Part shown: positions 1-5,327 of the stretch, piece after piece
Layout: each line of letters opens with the position of its first letter
Position numbering within the stretch: position 1 is the first letter of the stretch
Assembly (NCBI GenBank): GCA_011391185.1
Contig: JAABRB010000259.1
Coordinates: 1-5,327, forward strand
Length of the DNA stretch: 5,327 nucleotides
DNA from: Betaproteobacteria bacterium
GTDB taxonomy: Bacteria; Pseudomonadota; Gammaproteobacteria; Burkholderiales; SG8-39
Direction of reading: 5' to 3'
Notes under the pieces: generated by a model
Databases searched by the model: none
Told to the model about the DNA's origin: nothing
The model's input: the letters and a program-made list of their open reading frames with translations, nothing else
Translations under genes and position numbers: made by a program

Positions 1-495
1 CAGATTATTTCGCTGGCGTATCGCGACGACTTCGCCAAGACCCATCCGGTGACTGACGCCTCCCTGAAGGCCGAATACGATCGCATCCGGGCGGGCGTGG
101 GCGACAAGGAATACAAGGCGCGCCACATCCTGGTCGAGAAGGAGGACGAAGCGAAAGCGATCATCGCCAGGCTGAAAAAGGGCGAGAAATTCGCGGATCT
201 CGCCAGCGCATCCAAGGATCCGGGGTCGAAAGCCAATGGCGGAGCTCTGGAGTGGAACTCGCCGGCCGGGTACGTCAAACCCTTCTCGGATGCCATGGTC
301 AAGCTGGAGAAAGGGAAATACACCGAGCAGCCGGTTCAGTCGCGGTTCGGCTGGCACATCATTCTGCTCGAAGACGTGCGCCCGGCGCGGTTTCCCAGTT
401 TCGACGAGGTGAAGCCGCAGCTCACGGAGCGCCTCCAGCAACAGGCCCTCGAGAAGAACATCACCGAGCTGCGCGCGAAGGCGAAGATCGAATAG
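1..495 (+). CDS. PpiC/parvulin-type peptidyl-prolyl cis-trans isomerase, 3' part (start outside window)
   Basis: The frame is open from the first base and ends at TAG (493-495), giving 164 residues. The gene therefore continues off the left edge, and the GTG at 49 is only an internal codon. Numbering from the window edge, residues about 39-127 form a rotamase (parvulin) domain. It contains the ARHILV strand with His42, a KFADLA helix, Asp73 at the position where family members carry Cys or Asp, a GG turn at 80-81, and the closing FGWHII strand with His119. The tail (about 132-164) is a charged helix, FDEVKPQL onwards, as in PpiC proteins. Family knowledge: these enzymes isomerise Xaa-Pro bonds and, in proteobacteria, usually act as periplasmic chaperones of about 260 residues with a signal peptide and an N-terminal helical chaperone region. 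That part is not visible here, so export is inferred. The GGALEW turn differs from the more usual GGDLGW. The gene converges on the CDGSH gene, 39 bp away. Domain call is firm; the exact family name is not. Confidence 0.93.
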   Translation, partial: QIISLAYRDDFAKTHPVTDASLKAEYDRIRAGVGDKEYKARHILVEKEDEAKAIIARLKKGEKFADLASASKDPGSKANGGALEWNSPAGYVKPFSDAMVKLEKGKYTEQPVQSRFGWHIILLEDVRPARFPSFDEVKPQLTERLQQQALEKNITELRAKAKIE

Positions 496-515
496 CGCTC
501 GCGGGTTACTGATAT

Positions 516-534
516 GGCGCGGGCAAATCGCGCC
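516..534. terminator. GC-rich hairpin between convergent genes, possible bidirectional terminator
   Basis: GGCGCG (516-521) is the exact reverse complement of CGCGCC (529-534), giving a 6-bp stem and a 7-nt loop. A further G-T wobble pair can close the loop to 5 nt. It sits in the 39-bp gap between the PpiC stop (495) and the CDGSH stop (535-537), touching the latter. The position suits a shared terminator, but neither strand shows a T-tract after the stem, so intrinsic termination would be weak. It could be a 3'-end stabilising hairpin, or chance in GC-rich DNA. Confidence 0.4.
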
Positions 535-948
535 TCACGTCGTAAAGCCGATCTTCCGGTGCGAGCCGTCGCAGAACGGCTTGTCGAGCGAGCTTCCGCA
601 GCGGCAGAGGCGGCACTTGTCGCCCCCGAATCCGGCCGCCCCGTCGGCGCCGTAAATGGTCACGGGACCTTGCACCATCAACGGGCCGTTCGGCACCGGC
701 ACGACGCGCAGCGGCCCGCCGCCATCGGGCGCGTCACCCCCTTTCGGGATGAACACCCCGTCGTCGGGAAAACCCGCGGCGATGTGGCTGCTGTCGCAGA
801 ACGGCTTGTCCTTTGAATTGCCGCACCGGCACAACCAGACACCCGACTCCTTGCGAACGAGATTGCCCTCGGCGTCGAGCACCTCCACGTCGCCCTCGAA
901 ATAAAGCGGGCCTCGCGCGTTCAGCTGCACGACATTCTTATTGCTCAT
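535..948 (-). CDS. Dual CDGSH-type iron-sulfur protein (mitoNEET-like), 137 aa
   Basis: The protein carries two CDGSH zinc-finger-type motifs, each with the three-Cys, one-His set that binds a 2Fe-2S cluster in this family. Motif 1 has Cys40, Cys42, Cys51 and His55 and reads CDSSH, with Ser53 in place of the usual Gly. Motif 2 has Cys115, Cys117, Cys126 and His130 and is canonical CDGSH. Residues 13-60 and 88-135 are 48-residue repeats that align without gaps, with about 23 identities by hand count. Each begins with GPL and a short beta-rich stretch and ends in the motif plus GF. A Gly/Pro/Asp-rich linker (61-87) joins them. There is no signal peptide or membrane segment, so it is probably cytosolic. 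The ATG at 948 was chosen because AGAGGAGG lies 7 nt upstream; the frame stays open to a start at 1032, but those 28 extra residues look non-coding. Family members are proposed to transfer clusters or electrons; the partner here is unknown. It lies 108 bp downstream of purL on the same strand, so read-through is possible, and I see no convincing promoter or terminator in that gap. Confidence 0.92.
   Translation of the reverse strand: MSNKNVVQLNARGPLYFEGDVEVLDAEGNLVRKESGVWLCRCGNSKDKPFCDSSHIAAGFPDDGVFIPKGGDAPDGGGPLRVVPVPNGPLMVQGPVTIYGADGAAGFGGDKCRLCRCGSSLDKPFCDGSHRKIGFTT
544..687 (-). repeat. CDGSH repeat unit 2 (residues 88-135)
   Basis: This is the C-terminal half of the internal duplication in the CDGSH protein. 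It runs from GPLMVQG to the GF just before the C-terminus and holds the canonical motif (Cys115, Cys117, Cys126, His130). An additional Cys112 lies three residues before the motif and has no partner in unit 1. Confidence 0.75.
769..912 (-). repeat. CDGSH repeat unit 1 (residues 13-60)
   Basis: This is the N-terminal half of the internal duplication. Every metal-ligand position is offset by exactly 75 residues from unit 2. The motif carries Ser53 (codon AGC, 790-792) where the family name-giving Gly would be; one base change would restore GGC. The ligand set Cys40, Cys42, Cys51 and His55 is intact. Confidence 0.75.
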
Positions 949-955
949 TCTGTCG

Positions 956-963
956 CCTCCTCT
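956..963 (-). promoter_or_regulatory. Strong Shine-Dalgarno site of the CDGSH gene
   Basis: On the minus strand this reads AGAGGAGG and ends 7 nt before the ATG at 948. It is a near-perfect match to the anti-Shine-Dalgarno sequence at ideal spacing. It decides the start in favour of 948 over the longer in-frame option at 1032, and suggests efficient translation that does not depend on coupling to purL. Confidence 0.85.
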
Positions 964-1056
964 GCCGTCTTTCTCGCCGATCGTTCGTTCCTCGCACCAG
1001 GCACCTCGATACGTGTTCTGCAGCTGCGTCACGCTTCATGGCCGGCCCGGAACCTC

Positions 1057-4000
1057 TCAGCCGACCCACACCCGCGCATTCCGGAACATGCGCATCCAGG
1101 GGCTGTCCTCGCCCCAGGCTTCCGGATGCCACGACATCTGCACGGTGCGAAAGACCCGCTCGGGGTGGGGCATGAGGATCGTGAACCGGCCATCGGCCGT
1201 CGTGACCCCCGTCACGCCGCCCTCGGCGCCGTTCGGATCGAGCGGATAGATTTTCGTCGGCGCACCGCGGTTGTCAACGAAGCGGAGCGCCACGGCCGCG
1301 CGCATCCGCGCATCCGGCGACCCGAATGCGGCGCGTCCCTCGCCATGCGAGACGACGACCGGCAAGCGGCTACCGGCCATGCCGCGAAAGAAAATGGACG
1401 GCGAGTCGGCCACCTCGACGGTCACGAATCGCGCCTCGAACTGCTCGGATCGATTGCGCAGGAACTTCGGCCAGTCCGATGCGCCTGGAATCAGCTCATG
1501 CAGGTTCGACATCATCTGGCAGCCGTTGCATATACCGAGCGCAAAGGTATCCGTGCGGGCAAAGAACGCCGCGAATTCCTCCCGCGCGCGCGGATTGAAG
1601 AGCACCGACTTCGCCCAGCCCTCCCCGGCACCCAGCACGTCACCATATGAGAATCCGCCGCATGCGGCAAATCCCTTGTAGTCGGCGAGCAAGATCCGGC
1701 CGCCGATGATGTCAGTCATGTGCACGTCGCACGCCTCGAATCCGGCGCGCTCGAATGCGGCGGCCATCTCGACCTGTCCGTTCACCCCCTGCTCGCGAAC
1801 AATCGCGACTCGTGGCCGCTGGTGCGACGCCAGGTATGGCGCCGCGATATCTTCCGCAATATCGAACGTGACCACGGCCGACAATCCCGGATCGCCCGCA
1901 TCGAGGACGCGTTCGAATTCCTCCGCGGCGCAGTCCGGATTGTCGCGCAGCGCCTGCATGCGAAACGTCACCGTGGACCATTCCCGCTGCAGTGCCGCGC
2001 GCGACTGAACCAGGACCGGCCGGGCATTGCGGATCAGCCGGATCTCGTCGTCCACGTTAGGGTGGCCAATGACGTGACCCACGAGGCCGGCTTCGTGCAA
2101 AGCATGGATCACGGCCGGGCGATCGTCGCAGCGCACCTGGATCACCGCCCCGAGCTCTTCCGCAAAAAGGGCGCCGAGCACACGCTCGAGATCGCGGCCC
2201 TGCATGAGCTCCGGGCGGTGCTCGTTTCCTTCGACATCATGTGCGATCGGGTCGTACGCCAGCACGTCGAGATTGACCGTCACGCCGGTCCGCCCGGCGA
2301 AAGCCATCTCGCAGAGCGTGACGAACACTCCCCCGTCGGAGCGGTCATGGTAGGCCATGATCCGCCCTGCCCGGTTGAGGGCCTGGATCGTGTCGAAATA
2401 CGCCTTCAGCGAGACCGGATCATCCACATCGGGCGCGGTGCTGCCGACCTGCCCGTACACCTGGGCAAGGACCGAGCCGCCGAGCCGGTTTCGCCCGCGT
2501 GCAATGTCGATCAGGATGAGATCGCTCGGCCCGCCATCCGAGCGAAGCTGCGGCGTCAACACGGTGCGCGCATCCTCGCACGGCGCAAATGCCGACACGA
2601 TCAGGGAAAGCGGCGCGATCACCGCCTTTTCGATCCCGTTCTCCGACCACGTCGTGCGCATGGACAGCGAATCCTTGCCGACCGGAATCGAAATGCCGAG
2701 CTGCGGGCAGAGATCGAGCGCAACCGCCCGGACTGTCTCGTAGAGCGCCGCATCCTCGCCCGCGGATCCCGCCGCCGCCATCCAGTTCGCCGAGAGCTTC
2801 ACGCACGCCAGCGTCGCGATCGGCGCGGCCGCGAGATTGGTGATCGCCTCCCCAACGGCCATGCGCCCCGACGCCTCCGGGCTGATCAAGGCGAGCGGGG
2901 CCCGCTCGCCCATCGCGAACGCCTCGCCCGCGGTGGTCTCGAATCCGGCGAGCGTCACGGCACAATCCGCCACCGGAACCTGCCACGGTCCGACCATCTG
3001 ATCCCGTGCACACAGCCCGCCCACGGAGCGATCGCCGATGCTCACGAGAAAGGTCTTGTTCGCAACGGTCGGCGCGCGCAGCACGCGGCGGCACGCCTCG
3101 CCCAGGTCGGTGTCCGCCAGTTCCAGCGTGTCGAGCGCGGGCTTGAGTCGCCATGCATCGCGCAGCATCCGCGGGGGCTTGCCGAGTATCGCCTCGAGAT
3201 CCATGTCGACGGCCGCATTGCCGAAATGCGGATCGGTCACGACCAGGCGTCCGACGTCGGTTGCTTCGCCAAGGACCGCAAAGGGACAGCGCTCGCGCTC
3301 GCAGAGCGCGCGAAACTCCGCGAGCCGCTCCGGCGCAATGCCGAGCACATAACGCTCCTGGGCTTCGTTGCACCACACCTCCCGCGGCGTCATCCCGGGT
3401 TCCTCGCTTGGCGCCGCACGCAGGTCGATCCGGGCGCCCCGCCCCGCCGAGTAGGCAAGCTCCGGCAACGCGTTGGACAGGCCGCCCGCGCCGACATCGT
3501 GAATCGACAGGATCGGGCTCGCCGCTCCCCGGGCCCAGCAGGCGTCGATCACCTCCTGTGCGCGTCGCTGCATCTCGGCGTTGCCGCGCTGCACGGAATC
3601 GAAGTCCAGCTCCGCGACGTTCGCGCCCGAATTCATGCTCGACGCGGCTCCGCCACCCATGCCGATCAGCATTCCCGGCCCCCCCAGCTGAATCAGCAGC
3701 GTTCCGGGCGGCATCGCCAGCTTGTGTACATGGCCGGCCCGGACGTTTCCGACGCCTCCCGCGATCATGATGGGCTTGTGATAGCCGCGGACGACGCCGC
3801 CTGCCACGAGTTCGAACGCGCGGAAATACCCCGTGAGATTCGGCCGGCCGAACTCGTTGTTGAACGACGCCGCGCCGATGGGTCCTTCGAGCATGATGTC
3901 CAGTGCCGAGGCGATCCGCTCCGGTCGCCCGTAATCGCGCTCCCAGGGTTCGCTGTATCCGGGAATCTGCAGATTCGAGACCGAGAACCCGCACAGCCCG

Positions 4001-4977
4001 GCCTTGGGCTTCGCCCCGCGACCGGTCGCGCCCTCGTCGCGTATTTCGCCGCCGGCGCCGGTCGCCGCACCCGGAAACGGCGAAATGGCAGTCGGGTGAT
4101 TGTGGGTCTCCACCTTCATCAGGATCTGGGTGGGTTCCTCCACGTATGCGTAGCGACCGTCCGCACCGGCAAAGAAGCGCCGCGTACCGCGCCCTTCCAT
4201 GATCGCGGCATTGTCCTCGTAGGCGACGATGGTCCCCGCCGGGTTGGCAGCATGCGTGGCCCGGATCATCTGGAAAAGCGTGTGCGGCGCCCGCTCTCCG
4301 TCGAGGTTCCACTCGGCGTTGAAGATCTTGTGGCGACAATGCTCGGAGTTCGCCTGGGCGAACATCGTGAGCTCCACATCCGTGGGGTTGCGCCCCATGC
4401 GCGCGAAAAGCACGGCGAGATACCCGATCTCGTCCGCCGACAGCGCGAGGCCGAGGGTCCGGTCGGCGTCCTCGAGCGCCTTGCGCCCGCTGCCGACCAG
4501 GTCGACATGCTGCAGGGGGCGTGGCATGAAGTGGTGAAACAGCGCATCGGCCGCCTCGATCGAATCGAGCACGCACTCGGTCATTCGATCGTGCAGCAGC
4601 GCCGCCGTCGCGTCGCGCGATGACAGTGCGGCGCCGGCGATGCAATAGGCCACCCCCCGCTCGACCCGGCGCACGGCGGCGAGCCCGCAATTCCGGGCGA
4701 TGTCGGTCGCTTTGGATGACCAAGGGGAAATCGTGCCGATGCGGGGCACCACGACCAGCGTTGTCCCCTGCCGCGCCGGCGCCGGTTCTCCGTAAGTGAG
4801 GAGGCGCTCGAGAACGGTCCGCTCACCGGGCGCGAGCGCACGATCGATCTCGACGAAATGCCAGTATTCCGCACCTTCCACGCGCAGCGCCGGGGATATC
4901 CGGCGGAGCCCGGTGTTCAGTTTTTCGCGACGAAACGTGGAGAGGGCGTCTGCCCCGCGCAGCTTGAGGATCGACAT
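1057..4977 (-). CDS. purL: Phosphoribosylformylglycinamidine synthase (FGAM synthase, large single-chain PurL), complete, 1306 aa
   Basis: PurL converts FGAR, glutamine and ATP to FGAM in the fourth step of cytosolic de novo purine synthesis. Its length fits the large type (E. coli PurL is about 1295 aa). In order: a PurS-like N-terminal domain (about 1-150); a linker ending in the hallmark ANSEHCRHK (209-217); a first synthetase half with [19 protein letters not shown] (289-307), [16 protein letters not shown] (365-380) and [16 protein letters not shown] (491-506); a second, pseudo-symmetric half with VGKDSLSM (766-773) and HDRSDGG (877-883); and a class I glutaminase (about 1054-1306). The glutaminase has the nucleophile Cys1150 in GICNGCQ (codon 1528-1530) and the His1271/Glu1273 pair in PHPER. 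All catalytic elements are present and no frameshift is seen. The start is forced: the frame upstream meets TAA at 5002-5004 with no other start codon between, and MSILKLRGA matches the family's N-terminus. No Shine-Dalgarno sequence precedes it. The 3' neighbour is the CDGSH gene, 108 bp away; the 5' neighbour ends 143 bp upstream. Confidence 0.98.
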   Translation of the reverse strand: MSILKLRGADALSTFRREKLNTGLRRISPALRVEGAEYWHFVEIDRALAPGERTVLERLLTYGEPAPARQGTTLVVVPRIGTISPWSSKATDIARNCGLAAVRRVERGVAYCIAGAALSSRDATAALLHDRMTECVLDSIEAADALFHHFMPRPLQHVDLVGSGRKALEDADRTLGLALSADEIGYLAVLFARMGRNPTDVELTMFAQANSEHCRHKIFNAEWNLDGERAPHTLFQMIRATHAANPAGTIVAYEDNAAIMEGRGTRRFFAGADGRYAYVEEPTQILMKVETHNHPTAISPFPGAATGAGGEIRDEGATGRGAKPKAGLCGFSVSNLQIPGYSEPWERDYGRPERIASALDIMLEGPIGAASFNNEFGRPNLTGYFRAFELVAGGVVRGYHKPIMIAGGVGNVRAGHVHKLAMPPGTLLIQLGGPGMLIGMGGGAASSMNSGANVAELDFDSVQRGNAEMQRRAQEVIDACWARGAASPILSIHDVGAGGLSNALPELAYSAGRGARIDLRAAPSEEPGMTPREVWCNEAQERYVLGIAPERLAEFRALCERERCPFAVLGEATDVGRLVVTDPHFGNAAVDMDLEAILGKPPRMLRDAWRLKPALDTLELADTDLGEACRRVLRAPTVANKTFLVSIGDRSVGGLCARDQMVGPWQVPVADCAVTLAGFETTAGEAFAMGERAPLALISPEASGRMAVGEAITNLAAAPIATLACVKLSANWMAAAGSAGEDAALYETVRAVALDLCPQLGISIPVGKDSLSMRTTWSENGIEKAVIAPLSLIVSAFAPCEDARTVLTPQLRSDGGPSDLILIDIARGRNRLGGSVLAQVYGQVGSTAPDVDDPVSLKAYFDTIQALNRAGRIMAYHDRSDGGVFVTLCEMAFAGRTGVTVNLDVLAYDPIAHDVEGNEHRPELMQGRDLERVLGALFAEELGAVIQVRCDDRPAVIHALHEAGLVGHVIGHPNVDDEIRLIRNARPVLVQSRAALQREWSTVTFRMQALRDNPDCAAEEFERVLDAGDPGLSAVVTFDIAEDIAAPYLASHQRPRVAIVREQGVNGQVEMAAAFERAGFEACDVHMTDIIGGRILLADYKGFAACGGFSYGDVLGAGEGWAKSVLFNPRAREEFAAFFARTDTFALGICNGCQMMSNLHELIPGASDWPKFLRNRSEQFEARFVTVEVADSPSIFFRGMAGSRLPVVVSHGEGRAAFGSPDARMRAAVALRFVDNRGAPTKIYPLDPNGAEGGVTGVTTADGRFTILMPHPERVFRTVQMSWHPEAWGEDSPWMRMFRNARVWVG

Positions 4978-5000
4978 GACGGGTGCGGCGGTGGAAGAGG

Positions 5001-5006
5001 ATTATA
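5001..5006 (-). promoter_or_regulatory. Candidate -10 box (TATAAT) of the purL promoter
   Basis: The minus strand reads a perfect TATAAT here, in otherwise GC-rich DNA, 23 bases before the purL ATG. Initiation about 7-9 bases downstream (near 4992-4994, with an A at 4992) would give a leader of only about 15-17 nt. No TTGACA-like -35 hexamer is visible at 16-18 bp spacing (the DNA there is GC-rich, around 5023-5030), and there is no TGn extension, so an activator or a weak -35 would be needed. The box also contains the in-frame TAA that bounds the purL reading frame. The match is clear; promoter activity is inferred. Confidence 0.55.
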
Positions 5007-5052
5007 GCCGTCGTCCAGCCACGCCGCTCGCACTGCGCGGTGAAGACCGTAA

Positions 5053-5066
5053 ACGGGAAGACCCGC
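5053..5066 (-). terminator. Weak hairpin followed by TTTA, possible terminator of the upstream gene
   Basis: On the minus strand CGGG (5065-5062), loop TCTT, CCCG (5057-5054) forms a 4-bp stem, extended by one G-T wobble and followed by TTTA. It lies about 55 nt after the stop of the AsmA-like gene and before the purL promoter box, a fitting place for a terminator. The stem and the T-tract are both short, so the call is weak. Confidence 0.2.
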
Positions 5067-5072
5067 AGTCGG

Positions 5073-5084
5073 GGATCGCGATCC
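5073..5084. promoter_or_regulatory. 12-bp perfect palindrome upstream of purL, possible operator
   Basis: GGATCGCGATCC is its own reverse complement over all 12 bases. It is centred about 75 bp upstream of the TATAAT box, in the gap between the AsmA-like gene and purL. A dimeric regulator could bind such a site, but it matches no operator I recognise, and it could equally be chance in GC-rich sequence. Confidence 0.25.
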
Positions 5085-5120
5085 GGGATGCGGGCTCCAC
5101 CCCCCCCGGATGCGCGGCGG

Positions 5121-5327
5121 TCAGCGACCCGCCTGCAGCTTCGAGACCGAGCCGGTGAGGGTGATGTTTCCGCGCCGCACCCCTGCCGGCGTGGTCATCT
5201 CGGCGGATATCCGGCCGCTGATGGTGTCAGACGGGGTCAGCTCGATGTTGCCGTTCGCGGACAAGGGGCCGGCTGCGAGACGCAGCTCGCGCAGCTGAAT
5301 GCCCTCCGGTCCCGAAGAGAGCCGGCC
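5121..5327 (-). CDS. C-terminal part of a beta-rich, possibly AsmA-like envelope protein (start outside window)
   Basis: The minus strand is open from the right edge to TGA (5121-5123), encoding the last 68 residues of a protein that continues outside the window. About 58 of 68 codons end in G or C by hand count, which fits a real coding frame like that of purL. The residues alternate polar and apolar in short strands (IQLRELRLAAG, LSANGNIEL, SGRISAEM, GNITLTGSVSKL), separated by Gly/Asn/Asp turns. Family knowledge: the last domains of AsmA/TamB/YhdP-type proteins, which act in the envelope of Gram-negative bacteria, have this texture, with an LxLxxGxLxAxGxxxL pattern and a closing xLxGSV-type strand. 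The assignment rests on this pattern only; another repetitive beta protein is possible. The fragment has no cysteine and no membrane segment. The gene lies upstream of purL in the same direction, 143 bp away. Confidence 0.62.
   Translation of the reverse strand, partial: GRLSSGPEGIQLRELRLAAGPLSANGNIELTPSDTISGRISAEMTTPAGVRRGNITLTGSVSKLQAGR

Noticed and set aside
949..1032. A 28-residue N-terminal extension of the CDGSH protein from an ATG at 1032.
   Set aside because: The strong Shine-Dalgarno sequence at 956-963 would lie inside the coding region and points to the ATG at 948. The extra residues lack family character.
1040..1047. The 8-bp palindrome GGCCGGCC just downstream of the purL stop.
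   Set aside because: It has no loop, so it is not a hairpin terminator, and such G/C palindromes are expected by chance here.
1720..4623. A very long open frame (967 codons) on the plus strand, fully antisense to purL.
   Set aside because: It is codon-aligned with purL, so its stops would require TTA, CTA or TCA codons in purL, which are rare in a GC-rich genome. The predicted protein is rich in Arg/His/Asp with no recognisable domain, while the opposite strand encodes an intact PurL with all motifs.
2420..4723. A 767-codon open frame on the minus strand in a different frame from purL.
   Set aside because: Its product is an Arg/Gly/Ala-rich low-complexity chain without domain features, as expected for an out-of-frame reading of a GC-rich gene. 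PurL explains this strand.
5100..5107. A run of eight C, considered as a phase-variable tract.
   Set aside because: It lies outside any coding frame, 13 bp past the stop of the right-edge gene and far from the purL promoter box, so slippage would have no obvious effect.
5110..5298. A 62-codon plus-strand open frame at the right edge.
   Set aside because: It overlaps the minus-strand C-terminal fragment, which has the better codon composition and a regular beta-strand pattern. The plus-strand product has no recognisable feature or ribosome site.

Overview
This window is a conserved housekeeping stretch of a GC-rich chromosome, most likely from a betaproteobacterium or a related Gram-negative proteobacterium. 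The evidence is the strong G/C preference at codon third positions, the single-chain 'large' PurL typical of proteobacteria of this kind (rather than the split PurS/PurQ/PurL of Firmicutes, Actinobacteria and alphaproteobacteria), a periplasmic-type PpiC parvulin, and a gene end that looks like an AsmA-type envelope protein. The taxon is an inference; no rRNA or other direct marker is present.

Layout from left to right: (1) positions 1-495, plus strand, the last 164 codons of a PpiC/parvulin-type peptidyl-prolyl isomerase whose start lies outside the window. (2) A 39-bp convergent gap holding a GC-rich hairpin. (3) Positions 535-948, minus strand, a 137-residue protein with two CDGSH iron-sulfur motifs, built as an internal duplication, behind a strong Shine-Dalgarno sequence. 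(4) A 108-bp gap. (5) Positions 1057-4977, minus strand, a complete purL of 1306 residues that fills about three quarters of the window. (6) A 143-bp gap with a consensus TATAAT box very close to the purL start, a 12-bp palindrome and a weak hairpin. (7) Positions 5121-5327, minus strand, the last 68 codons of a beta-rich protein, tentatively AsmA-like, that continues off the right edge.

The three minus-strand genes run in the same direction (AsmA-like, then purL, then CDGSH) and converge on the PpiC gene. The gaps and the TATAAT box suggest that purL has its own promoter. PurL performs the fourth step of de novo purine synthesis. The CDGSH protein and the isomerase have no evident functional link to it and appear to be neighbours only. 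I found no mobile element, CRISPR array, RNA gene or novel multi-gene system. The most interesting details are the very short purL leader without a Shine-Dalgarno sequence, and the exact 75-residue offset between the two halves of the CDGSH protein.
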